NCBI GenBank assembly: GCA_028565635.1 | Contig: JAOXYB010038507.1 | Coordinates: forward strand, 1 to 13,400 | Direction: 5' to 3' | Source: Phoronis ovalis | Lineage: Eukaryota; Phoronida; Phoronidae | Length of the DNA: 13,400 nucleotides | Shown: piece after piece, positions 1-9,705 of the stretch | How positions within the stretch are numbered: the stretch's first letter is position 1 | How the letters are laid out: the number at the start of each line of letters is the position of its first letter | The notes under the pieces: model-generated | Seen by the model: only the letters and a program-made list of their open reading frames with translations | Databases searched by the model: none | What the model was told of the DNA's origin: nothing | Program-made: the position numbers and the translations under genes

Positions 1-221
1 AGGTGATTTAGAGATCAGGTAACGTTCATAAAAGCCAATATGAGCAACCCTGCCTTTGCTAAAAGGCTATCTAGTTACTTCTTAAATTCTGTTAAAATTT
101 ACCCAGTATAATCTCCCAACCACTAAAAATTCCCGAGTCAACCTCTGCTTTGTGTTTTTTTGTGTATTTCATCAAAAAAAATTGTTTTTGTTTTTTGTTA
201 AATCTAAGAATATTTTTTCAG
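1..221 (+). other. Intron end upstream of the CAP-Gly exon
   Basis: AT-rich sequence with no supportable coding exon. It ends in a good 3' splice site, a T-rich tract running into TTTTTTCAG with the AG at 220-221. Positions 1-17 followed by GTAACG could be the end of an earlier exon, but its only open reading phase (two leftover bases) does not match the one leftover base the next exon requires. I do not call it. Confidence 0.5.
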
Positions 222-267
222 AGGGAAAACATGACGGTGTATACATGGGACAACGATTTTTTAAATG
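222..267 (+). CDS. Partial gene: 46-nt exon of a CAP-Gly domain protein
   Basis: Read after two leading bases (AG), this short exon gives GKHDGVYMGQRFFK and then TG, which needs T or C from the next exon to make cysteine. That is the core CAP-Gly signature: the GK-[NH]-DG motif, which forms the groove for C-terminal EEY/F tails of tubulin and EB proteins, followed by G-x-[RK]-[YF]-F-x-C. The exon is bounded by TTTTTTCAG at 221 and by G|GTAAAT at 268, and both boundaries fall in the phase the motif demands. Such agreement is unlikely by chance. The rest of the domain and gene are not identified. CAP-Gly families include CYLD, TBCE/TBCB, KIF13, CLIPs and dynactin p150; the fragment is too short to choose between them. 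A lone pseudoexon cannot be excluded. Confidence 0.7.
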
Positions 268-377
268 GTAAATTATGATTTTTATTGATATTGGTTGCAG
301 AGGCACATTTTCCTAATATATGATATTTTGTTAAAGTTGTAGTTAGCACTGTTGTATGAGAATTTGTTGGCACTTAA

Positions 378-409
378 CAGTGCAGTGTTATTTATATCAG
401 TGCAGTGTT
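378..409 (+). repeat. Short direct repeat, 12 bp twice
   Basis: CAGTGCAGTGTT occurs at 378-389 and again at 398-409, a 20-bp period. A degenerate third relative (CACTGTTGTATG) lies just upstream, near 348. Looks like a small local tandem duplication; no function is suggested. Confidence 0.5.
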
Positions 410-1519
410 GTATGGTCAGCGACAAACAGGGTAGAGCAACTTGTGTCAAATGAAACTGGAAGTGTTTGTTTAGCAAATTGATGTATGGTATTATCAGCTA
501 CCTGAAAGATATTTTAGTGCTTTCAATAATTTTAGTAGTTTCCATATTTTTTATATGTGGCATTCTTTATTGTTTTAGTAAACCAAATAAAGGAGTATTT
601 GTTGCCTTCAACAAAGTTGTAATGGTCTGGGGAACATAACGGAATGCAGGAAGCACAAATAAAATGAAGAACTGTAATAAGCTTTAAGAGTATGACAAAA
701 GTATCATATTTTAAAGATACACAATCTATAGTACTGTGTGACTGATGTGAATTTGTGTAAAATAGTTGAGAAACGTCTTGCGAAGATATTAGATGCTCCA
801 ATGTTTAACAGATATTGTTAGATTCATCAAGAAGGCTGTGCGTTATACCTAATTGGCTGTCTCAAACTAATTGTTTAATTAATCTCACCAATCAGTTCAA
901 TGATTTAGCTGAATATGCACAACATAGCTCTCCTTATTTCTCTCAAATTTGGAGTTACATTTAGATATAATGCATTACATATCCTTAAAAGTATCACCTG
1001 TGATTTGTTGCAAGAACAAGCTGTTGAATATGATAGTGAAAAATTATACATTTTCGTAAGTTTTAATTGTACACATTTTGTTTGTTAATGAAAACCAATT
1101 ATTTGTAATTTCAAATATTTTTTGAGCACTGTACATCCTTTAACATTTGCCTGTATCGCAAGAGAGAATAAAAAAATTGTTTTTAGATTTGTCTCCAAAA
1201 TACTTGTGGTTATTGCACAAACTTTATTTCTCCATCACTGAGAATGGAGAATGTAATACGCTGTCAGTAGTACACTCCTAATAGGACTTGCCTTGATGCA
1301 AACATTTTAAACAGATTTTTCATCTGCCCTGAAACATGCAACATAATGATTTGTGATTGTCATGAGAATCCATAATTAAAAAATTCCATTCTGCATTTAG
1401 CCAATCAAGTGTCTATTGCTGTCGAGGTGTATTTCAACCTGTAGATCATTGCTTGGCAGCATTGGTGTTGATAGCTTCATGCTCTTGGTCAACATGACAA
1501 AAGCATAGGAGCTTGTAAA

Positions 1520-1554
1520 ATGATTATAGTTCTACCAAAGGAACCTATAATCAT
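1520..1554. repeat. Inverted repeat (hairpin), 13-14 bp arms
   Basis: ATGATTATAGTTC (1520-1532) is complementary to GAACCTATAATCAT (1541-1554) with one bulged C, around an 8-nt loop. Arms of this quality stand out in the stretch. It could be a degraded mini-transposon or a chance palindrome in AT-rich DNA. Confidence 0.5.
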
Positions 1555-2112
1555 GGAAATGTTTACAACCATAATGTATTACTGAGCTGTTGTCAAATAA
1601 CAATGTAGACATCTTGTCTGGCTCTTTTAAGACTTTCAGTACGACAAGTATCTTGGAATCTCTGCTGAAAGCATTTATATTTTTGTTGCAGTTACATGAA
1701 AGTGCATGATTAACCAGATAATAAGTATATATATATGAAATCATTTATTTTTAATTCCTTGAAATATTCCTCAGTTGTCCTCTAGTGTTTTGCCCATGGC
1801 CTGGCTGTAATGTGGAGTATGCAGTACCAACTGACAACAGCATTCCTGATTTTGATTACATGAAATATTTCAAACTGTCATTCTAATTAAAATCAGAAGT
1901 TACGTAGATAACTATAAAGTTATAGTCTTGTGGTTCATATATGACTGAAAACACTTTTCTCAGTGGATATAATTTTCCTACTATGAAAAGTGAAAAAAAT
2001 CAACTGAAAAACTGCTTAAACATATAATAAAATTTAGAATCTACATTAGATTTATATTGTACTGATTGTGAGAATTGTGTGAATAAAAACATGTTAATTT
2101 TACCTAATAATG

Positions 2113-2126
2113 GTTTCCATGGTAAC
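2113..2126. promoter_or_regulatory. RFX-type X-box motif candidate
   Basis: GTTTCCATGGTAAC fits the palindromic X-box consensus for RFX winged-helix factors (RYYNYY, 1-3 spacer bases, RRNRAC) at every constrained position. RFX factors drive ciliary and some neuronal genes. The site lies about 7.2 kb upstream of the Nmdar1 start codon, so any link to that gene is inference. With no conservation data it may be a chance match. Confidence 0.35.
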
Positions 2127-3390
2127 AATTTAATAAAAAGAGAAAATTATCAGATTTTAGCTTGAACTTATAAAACTTTTCTTATATTTCTTTTTTTTTA
2201 AATAATAAATGTTCTTCTTTTTACCGAGGCTGTTACAAAATGCGTAATATTTCGTTTTCACATTTTCCAAAAAAAAAGCTGCAGTTTAATTTTTAAGAAA
2301 CATGTGATTGTGTTAAACGTTCTGTTCTCATTATATTTTTTTAATTTTATTTTTCTATAAATGATATTAATTTTATTTAACTAATTTCAGATAGAACTGA
2401 GATGTGATTGCCTGTGTTGGAATTTGCTACTGTTACAAGAGGTGTAATAAATTTCAAATTGTGTAATTTAATAAATAATCCTGGTTTAAGCAAATATTTA
2501 GTGTACATCAAGAGATCAACTTAATCTCATGTTTTTTCCATTGTAAAATAAATAAAAAAAGTGCCTTTTTATTTAAAAAATTGAACTTCTTTTTACCATG
2601 CACTCATGACAACAGAAATGTCGCATTTTGACTAAGCTAGCTTTAGTTTAGATTAAAAAATAAGAGTTTTGCTGTCCAAGCAAATTATAGCATTGAAACT
2701 AAAATCATTGCTGCTTAGTTCGGTACCTTAATTTATTTTCAATTGTATGTTGAGAACCTGTAAAATTGAAATGCGTTGCCATATTTGTGCAATGAAAATT
2801 GTGAACTGAGTCATGTCTCTTATGTATTATATATTGTACAGCATATGAATAAAAATAAAAGATTCTAAAGAAAGCAACTTCAGAGAAAGAGCAAAAAATA
2901 ATGGTGTGGCCCTATGTACATTTTTAAAACTTTAACTTTTTATCTTTTCTATAAATCAATTTATAAACACCATCATACAATATCCTAAACATTAATGAGA
3001 GAGAACACTTTATGTAAATAAATTTTTAATAATCAATGTTTAATAGGCATTTTTTTATAATGCATGTTTAAAGGAACATACAGTTTCAGAATAAATTAAT
3101 CAGGAAAATACATAATACATATAATTTTATGTTGCTTTCCCAGTAACTATTGAAACAAAGAACTTGCACTAGTTTTCTTGTATGGTGAGAGTGTCAAACT
3201 CAGTTCTTAACCCGGGGTTGTTAACATCATGCACATGTATATTTTGACATTGTTTAGGGATTGGAAAGAAAATGTTTATTTTAGTTACAGTTTGTTCTTT
3301 TATATTTACAAGTTGAAATAAAATTGATAAAAGTCGGGTTGATATCCTTCTGTTACCGTCAATCTATAATCAGTTTAGGTGCTTACTTTC

Positions 3391-3405
3391 ACACTAGATG
3401 GCGAT
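3391..3405 (+). promoter_or_regulatory. CTCF-like motif candidate
   Basis: ACACTAGATGGCGAT resembles the conserved CTCF core (CCASYAGRKGGCR), differing mainly at the first base. It lies inside the CpG-enriched segment. CTCF is present across bilaterians, but this identification rests on motif shape only. Confidence 0.25.
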
Positions 3406-3538
3406 AATTTCACTTTCGCTGTCAGTAAAATGCGTAGTAACGACTTCATATGACGACTCTTAACAGTCCAATTTCCTTAGATGTACCCTGATGGAAGATG
3501 CTGTACGGATGTGCTCATTTTATTATATTGCTTTATAA

Positions 3539-3590
3539 TATAAAAGGATTTTACTGAGTATTATATAAGGAAAGAAATGTGTTAACATGT
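3539..3590 (+). promoter_or_regulatory. TATA-like box and downstream splice donor; possible leader exon
   Basis: TATAAAAGG at 3539-3547 matches a canonical TATA box. About 40 bases further, ACAT|GTAAGTA places a near-ideal 5' splice site at 3589. A transcript starting around 3570 would have a very short non-coding first exon that could splice to the acceptor before the Nmdar1 coding exon (AG at 9234-9235). TATA-like strings are common by chance in this composition, so this is speculative. Confidence 0.18.
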
Positions 3591-3700
3591 AAGTATTTAT
3601 TAAACACTATACGACCTACAGAGTAAACAGCTCTGGATTAGAAGATTCATGCTCTAGTATTCTGTTACTTTTATCCAAATAATTTAGGCCTATTTCTTAT

Positions 3701-3734
3701 ATCCGGTTATATTGTTATAATTATCCGGTTATAT
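3701..3734 (+). repeat. Direct repeat, 12 bp twice
   Basis: ATCCGGTTATAT occurs at 3701-3712 and 3723-3734, a 22-bp period. Both copies contain the CCGG that is otherwise rare here. A paired binding site or a small duplication are both possible. Confidence 0.55.
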
Positions 3735-3961
3735 GATCTTATATTACTGAGAAAACTGTGTCTGTGGTGCCCAGATAAAAAAATTAATGCTTTATATAGA
3801 GTCGTAGTCAAGTAATATCCAGTCACACAGAATGTGCGACAGGGGAATATAACGATATAAATAGGTAAATATAAATGACATTATTTTCGCTCTGCCGTTT
3901 TTCTCTTGATAGTTTTCACCCACAGATTCTGATTCTGTTAGATAATCACAAAGTTATGATA

Positions 3962-4007
3962 TGTAATGTAAATATTCGGTCCTGGGTCCAGGTTGTGTAA
4001 TGTAAAT
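3962..4007 (+). repeat. Direct repeat, 12 bp twice
   Basis: TGTAATGTAAAT occurs at 3962-3973 and 3996-4007, a 34-bp period. The insert between contains the near-palindrome CCTGGGTCCAGG. No function assigned. Confidence 0.5.
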
Positions 4008-4502
4008 TCAGTATCTAGATCGGACATGGATATTCAGTTGTCACCATCCAGTCATTAAGTTCCTCAAAGAAAAACAAAATCGATCATTCGATGCAAAAGA
4101 AATTTTATATATATACACGTATGCCTAGATAAACTGTAGTTTACAAAATTAATTTAGTTTTATCCTAAAAACGTTAACATGACTGGAGAACATCATAGAC
4201 TCACGAAATTCAGTACTGAAATTAGAAAGAACTATTAACTTCACTTGACGCATACAAAATGAAAGTTGCAAGATGTTGCACCGTATTGATGATCATGATG
4301 ATGAACAAAACAATTCACTTAATTTCTACGAATCTATAACAAATACTCCATCTTCAAGAAAAATTAGTAATGTGTTGCTCAATTCTTCAAACTAATAAAA
4401 CACCAAAGGGATAAGCAGCATCAATAATAAATCAAAGGTGTCATCGAGTCCCATTAATTATATATATTAGTCTCAGCTCAGTTCAACAAAATAATATTCA
4501 CC

Positions 4503-4518
4503 TGCTTTAATTAAAGCA
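4503..4518. repeat. Perfect 16-bp palindrome
   Basis: TGCTTTAATTAAAGCA is identical to its own reverse complement. The TAATTA centre is a homeodomain-type core, so a dimeric homeodomain site is one reading. An isolated chance palindrome is the other. Confidence 0.4.
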
Positions 4519-4600
4519 ACAATGAAATCATAAAATTAATTAGTGCTGTGAATATCTGAAAAGGATAAAACTCAAGACCATAATTTTCGGTTCACCAGGT

Positions 4601-7600
4601 GAATTTTGAAGAGTTGAACATTAAAATGTTATGAAGCCATATGGAGAAAGTTACATTGTATCTCACCTTTAAGATTATAATCTTTGAAGTTAGTGAATTC
4701 TCTGGGCAAACAAAGTTTATTCATTTGTCCTTAAAAGGAGCATCTCCCATTATGTAATATGGTTTGTATATTTATACTATTTTTGGTTAAAATTTAATTT
4801 TTAATATGTGATTTTTTTCAGTGGACATGAATTCATTAGAGGTTATATGTCATTTTGAAATCAAAATTTCAATTCTTCAAGAAATTGACAAAAAAAATTA
4901 TTATCTACTTTGAAATGAAACGTTTTCTCCATCCATAGTTTGCTTCATGGATTTGCACATCCTACGGTTAGGCTGTCTCATGTCATCTTATAGAGCTAGA
5001 TCTTGCATTTGTTATACAGATAAAATGTATATAATCTATTTTATTATTTTGAAAAACCTACCAGTTTCAATTTTCAGAGGTGTGGTCAAAGTAATACCTA
5101 AAGTCCCACCTAGAGTTGCAAGTATGTAGCAATTGCTTGTGCGGTTATAATTATTCTGGAAACATGCTTTGTTTCATGAGGAAAGAATGAAATTGAGATG
5201 TAAAAAATGAAAAACGGAAAAGACATTGACAAACAAGGATTTTCATGTAGGATATGATCATGCCCTTACACAACATCATGTACAATCTCCCACATAGATT
5301 CAATGATTCAAAGCAGCTACCTAGAATGGTATGTAGAATTTCATGGCTTTTCAACTCATAAAAATTGGCTGCAAATTTAAGATTTAAAGTCTGTCTGTGA
5401 TATTAAAAAACATAATGCTTGTTTTTGTGGAGCTTTTAAATGGTCACCCTTGAAATGTAGATTTAATGGGCAAATCTACAGTATTGATTTTAACTCATAA
5501 ATATCCATCAGGATAAATTATTTCATTTATATGTGAGGGTACTTCAAATCTTTACTGTTATTTTTTTTTAATACGTATTACGAAATGTTCAAAAATCATG
5601 CCTTGGTTTAGATTTAGCAGGTAAAACTAAAAGGTGTTTTAAAATATAAAAATTTCTTCTGTACTAAAATGACATGCCTTCATTTTTGATGGATTAATAT
5701 CAACATGCATGTGTAAACATTTGGCCAAGAAATATCCATCATCCACTACAATTATATCTCCTGCAGAAAATCCTCAGGGATGTGCCTTGAATCTTCCTCA
5801 TACATATTTACCTAAAAAAATATTTTTTTATAGTTATAAAAGTAGATAGAATATATATTCAGTGACCTTTTAACAGTTAGTTTGGAATGCACGGAGTACT
5901 ATATGGAAAAGAGAATCAAGCAAATTGATAACACATTGATGGAGTGGCTCTATGGAGACTATGTGTGCTATGACAACTAGAAGGCTTGGATTAAGAATAA
6001 GCTAGTGTTTTGCATATGCCTGCTGGTACTTGCAATGATTTTTAACTATTTCATTTTTCTGTATATTCACTTCTCAGGGAGGTATGCAATATAAAAATGG
6101 GTACACATGATTATTTATTAAGCTCCTGATAGAACAATACTGCAGCTAAAAAAATACCCATGCATATAGTGACATCTCAAAAAATACACCCCAGTAAAGT
6201 GGCTATACTGGAAAAATTCCATAATTCTTATGTCCAGCTTTCAATACAGAAGAATATTTACTGATGTTCAAGTAAGTTTTATTCTCAATTTGTTCTTATA
6301 CACAAATTTCAGATGTTAATTTTGAACAGAATTACACTCTAATGAAGAGAAGCTTTTAGCAATGGCACTTTGAAGAACGTAAAACTTTTAATTTAGTAAA
6401 GACCGTAACGAAGTGTCATATCTCCAAAGAAGCGCCCTTGTGAGTTTATTCCAAAAATGTATCGGAAGCACATAGCGTGCCGACAGTTTTAAAAATAACC
6501 CTATCGAATGAAAATATGTTCAACCGTTTGCATGTCACTTTCATGCTGCCTGACCTGAGATTCAGTTAGGATACTTTTTTCTTAAAATTTCTAATCTCCT
6601 AAAATCCACTAAATACTGATTGTTAAAGCAGGTTCAAAATATGACTGCACTAGTGTGATTTGCCTGATAATTTTAGTTTTGAGTATATACAGTACTTGTG
6701 TAATATTGGATTAACTGTATCCCTTGATAATTTTAATACATGTCACTGTCAATTATGAGAACATTATAAGCTGTTCTATTTCATGTTTTTGTTGAATGTG
6801 TAACAATTGAAATTGATCAACCACTTTGTGCAATTGAAATCGTTCTCAACTATATTTTCTCTACATGTTTTGGAGAGTTAATATAATCAACACTTGATCC
6901 AGGGGAATTTTTTTAAAAACTTTTACCTTTTTTGTTGCAGTTCCAATAATTGGTACAAAATTGAAATACAGTAGTACTTAAAGGAAATGTGGTCCTTTCT
7001 GTTGGATTATATGTATGGTAACTGAGTATTGTATTGATCTGAGTTTGAACTTCTGATGTAATTGTGGGCATGCCTACTTGCTATTCATGACTTTCCTGCA
7101 GTATTAAATTAGATGAACAGTGTCTACTATTATAATACATCATTCATTGTCATTGTAAGAAATGCATTAACAAATTTGTATTACGAGCTTCAGTAGTTTT
7201 AAGTATAAAAGTATAATTAATACACAACTAATCCTAAGGGATTGTTTTCTCTTAAACTAAGTCTTGTTTAGAAATTAATATGTTTATGAAACTGGATAGG
7301 CTTTTACCAAAGCGAACATTTACAGATGCAATATATTTACATGTTTGTAAAATGAGTACAGTTAAATTTTATTCTTTACTTTGATAGTGCATAAAACCAA
7401 CATTTTGAAAAAGAGGCTGACTGTATTGGGACTGTGAATAAATTTAATTGTTTGCTAGCCTGTCCTCACTCATTTAGGAATATAGTGAAATCTGTTATAA
7501 CTGTAATTTCAATTCAAGACTGTTAGTTACAAAGAAACTGAATAAAAGCAGGGATTGTACATTTAGAAGTGCCACAATCCCTGAAAAATTGGAGTGCTTG

Positions 7601-9235
7601 AATTTTTAGAATTATTGTAAACTTTCGAAAAAGAGGGCTGTACAAATTTTTAGCATATCAGGAAAACTGGGATGTAGTTGAGTAACGCTTGTCATTTCTT
7701 TTATTTTTATAATTGTTGTGATCTTATTTCAGTTAACAGTTAGGATGAGTGGAAACTATATATTATATAATTATGTAAAGTGCATATTAAAATTATCAGC
7801 TCGTAATTACTGTAATATTGTTTGATCATATGTTCAGTTACAGGTGTAGAAACTTGTTTATCACCTCAAAGTAGAACAGTTCAATAAACTACAGAAGTGC
7901 TCAATTAATCAGGAATTGTACAAAACATTGTGCATATCTATAATAACTACCTAACCTATGACTATTTATAATTTCAAGTACTTCCGACAAGAAATTTGAT
8001 TCTGTAGTAGATAATACTGATGTTGTTTTTTTCCAAGACAGTATTTTAGTTTCAAGACAGTGAGGGATTTTATGTAAGAGGACAATTCAGCGAAAGTAGG
8101 CAGCAATTTTGGAATATCTATATTGAAATTTCCAAAAGTAAGTGGCACTTGGCTAATTTTGTAGTTGGAAAATGTTGTTGCCTGCTTCTTTAAATAGAAG
8201 CTCTGTGAATATATATGTGTACATGTACAAAATGGTCAGAATTTCCTGAGACTAATATGATTTACTATTACTACAGAAAGATTTTAAATGGCAATTTTCT
8301 CACAGGTACATACACATCTCAAGCTAAACAAAAAAGGTTTTGCCAGATCGTCCCTAAAACCTGGAACTATTATAACTCGGTAAAACTTTGAAATACCGAT
8401 ATTTCTATGCTTGTAATTCAAATGTAATGTAATCTTATCAAGGGAAACAGAGTGAAAATGAAATAGATTTCTGGAAATGTGTGTTTTTGATAAATATGTT
8501 TATTTTATCTAGGAATCAATATTGTACATGATTGGAAACTGTCCAAACAACTATACATTAAAAAGAATATAGATCCACAGGTGAAGACTGATAGTAAACT
8601 TTATTAAAGTCATCTGTTAAGTTTGTTGAACGTACTAGAAGCTTTACCTTTATTTAGTTTGAGTTTTAACTTAATTATTGCTGTTCTACAATCAATTATG
8701 AAATTATCAATTACAAACCATTTGAACTCTTTGTAGCTTCTATGAATACATAGTTTTATCCAAAGCCCAATGGAACATCAAATGTTATTTAGATAAACAA
8801 ATAATGCTATGAGAATGTCATACATTGCAGCAAATGGTTATTTTAGCTTTGTGTGGACAAAATTATATGATGGCTATAAACCCTCATGAGTAGAATATAT
8901 TGTATTTTATTTAGATTTCACCTTGGTAATTTATCATTTAATATTAACCCCTCATATTGTTCTGCTAAAAATGACTGTATATTTGTAAAGCAGTGTTGTA
9001 ATGTGGTACTCACATCCAAGGACTGTTCACATGATAATCACTGAAATGGTAATATTTAACTGGTTCCATACAATAAAGTTTAACAAACTTTGGTCATCTA
9101 TTTTTAAGTTATCATATGAAGTTGGATTTTTAACAGGTGAGCTGAATATGTGCATAATACCTTGACCTTGACTAGAATCTAAAATATATTCTGGTATTCT
9201 GTATGATAACTGCTGCAGTACTATCTTTATTACAG
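4601..9235. other. Gene-free stretch upstream of Nmdar1 coding exon 1
   Basis: About 4.6 kb of AT-rich, CpG-poor DNA in which I see no supportable exon, RNA gene or mobile element. Open frames at 4947-5129 (+), 5151-5354 (-) and 7966-8148 (-) show no family motif and are of chance length. A patch near 6378-6530 has more CpG than its surroundings (about nine) but encodes nothing recognisable. The end reads as a good intron 3' end: a possible branch sequence TGATAAC near 9204-9210, then a pyrimidine-rich tract and TTATTACAG ending at 9235. This fits an intron between a leader exon and the first coding exon. Confidence 0.45.
7549..7583. repeat. Perfect 10-bp inverted repeat (hairpin)
   Basis: CAGGGATTGT (7549-7558) and ACAATCCCTG (7574-7583) are exact reverse complements around a 15-nt spacer. 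Too short for a typical microRNA precursor. It may be a structured remnant of a repeat. Confidence 0.45.
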
Positions 9236-9306
9236 AGACATAGATGAAACTTAAAACAAGATAACACTTTGCAACCAGATAAACGTTTGGAGAAAAAGTA
9301 AAAAGA
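9236..9306 (+). other. Nmdar1: Probable 5' UTR part of Nmdar1 first coding exon
   Basis: The exon probably begins after the acceptor TTTATTACAG (AG at 9234-9235). An in-frame TAA at 9280-9282 closes the reading frame upstream, so translation cannot begin earlier in this exon. The context AAAAGAATGG at the start codon has A at -3 and G at +4, a good Kozak match. If instead transcription starts close by, this would be the proximal leader; I see no TATA box in the right place. Confidence 0.55.
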
Positions 9307-9705
9307 ATGGAACCAAGGATTTATATTGCCTTTATGATGTCATGTATGTTGTGTGGGACTGGTGTTTTTTCTCAAAGCAACACAACTGTTGTTCCTATAG
9401 GAGCGTTATTAAGCTCACATGAAATGGAGAATATTTTTATTCAAGCTGTTGAATCGCAAAATATGCGACAATTTTTCTTGCCAGACGGTATTAAACTGGC
9501 TGCAAAATCAACACTTATGGAAGCCAATCCAATACAAGCTGCAAATTCTATGTGTGATAATGTGATTCCACACGGAGTTTTTGCTGTTATAGCTAGCCAT
9601 GGACGTCATATTGATAGAGCACCCGTGACTATATCATACACATGTACTTTTTTCCATATACCTCTTATTGGAATTACATCTAGAGAAACTGTATTTTCGG
9701 ACAAG
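9307..9705 (+). CDS. Nmdar1: NMDA receptor subunit 1 (GluN1), coding exon 1
   Basis: Encodes residues 1-133 of GluN1, the glycine-binding, obligatory subunit of the NMDA-type glutamate-gated cation channel at neuronal membranes. Residues 1-22 form a signal peptide (hydrophobic I5-V20, cleavage predicted after VFS). N25-T-T is an N-glycosylation sequon. From about 28 the amino-terminal (periplasmic-binding-like) domain starts: IGALLS matches the family's first strand, then NPIQAANSMC, VFAVIASH, SYT-x-x-F-x-IPLIGI and FSDK follow in GluN1 order. C83 aligns with rat C79, which forms the domain disulfide with C308. Y111, T112 and F115 align with rat Y109, T110 and F113 at the GluN1-GluN2B amino-terminal domain interface. 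C113-T114 replaces the usual small residue plus glycine. The exon ends in AAG|GTAAGT at codon phase 0. The ATG is fixed by the upstream in-frame stop and the signal peptide. Confidence 0.92.

Larger units (their letters stand above)
268..3330. other. Gene-free AT-rich stretch, probably intron or gene end
   Basis: About 3 kb with CpG rare (roughly 18 by hand count) and many stops in all frames I inspected. The continuation of the CAP-Gly gene would be expected here or further right. I tested the pyrimidine-tract AGs for an exon completing the cysteine codon and giving the usual C-x4-G-x-F-V end of the domain, and found none convincing. AATAAA-type hexamers are frequent in such DNA and do not by themselves mark a gene end. 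Short open frames on the minus strand (282-476, 532-801, 1532-1744) have low-complexity, intron-like composition and are not called. Confidence 0.5.
3330..4600. promoter_or_regulatory. CpG-enriched segment, possible promoter or intergenic zone
   Basis: By hand count there are about 28 CpG dinucleotides in this roughly 1.25-kb stretch, against about 18 in the previous 3 kb and about 31 in the following 4.6 kb. Overall AT richness does not change as much. In invertebrates with mosaic methylation, methylated gene bodies lose CpG while promoters and intergenic DNA keep it. This would therefore fit the boundary between the CAP-Gly gene and Nmdar1, or the Nmdar1 promoter. I see no recognisable coding exon inside. 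Confidence 0.35.

Noticed and set aside
282-476. Minus-strand open frame of 64 codons
   Set aside because: Asn/Leu/Ser-rich chance frame next to the CAP-Gly exon on the opposite strand, with no family match.
532-801. Minus-strand open frame of 89 codons
   Set aside because: Longest minus frame, but it has no recognisable motif, an intron-like composition, and no splice or initiation context to support it.
1775-1900. Open stretch after a TTCCTCAG acceptor that would complete the CAP-Gly cysteine codon and run about 40 codons to a TAA
   Set aside because: The frame fits, but the peptide (cysteine- and proline-rich at first) lacks the G-x-F-V end of a CAP-Gly domain and matches nothing I know. 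Frames of this length occur by chance here.
3208-3222. TTAACCCGGGGTTGT GC-rich near-palindrome
   Set aside because: Imperfect and isolated; nothing else around it supports a site.
4036-4127. About 30 open codons after GATATTCAG in the phase needed by the CAP-Gly exon
   Set aside because: The pyrimidine tract is weak and no domain resemblance is seen.
4822-4841. Possible 20-nt microexon (TGT, then GHEFIR) after TTTTTTTCAG
   Set aside because: The peptide vaguely recalls the TBCE CAP-Gly end but would need several residues deleted, the donor is poor, and it is over 4.5 kb away.
5078-5121. Possible 44-nt exon reading GVVKVIPKVPPRVA between TTTTCAG and GTATGT
   Set aside because: Joining it directly to the CAP-Gly exon makes a TGA stop, and no bridging exon is visible. 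The match to a CAP-Gly tail is only impressionistic.
5151-5354. Minus-strand open frame of 67 codons
   Set aside because: No domain, signal or context; expected by chance in a window of this size.
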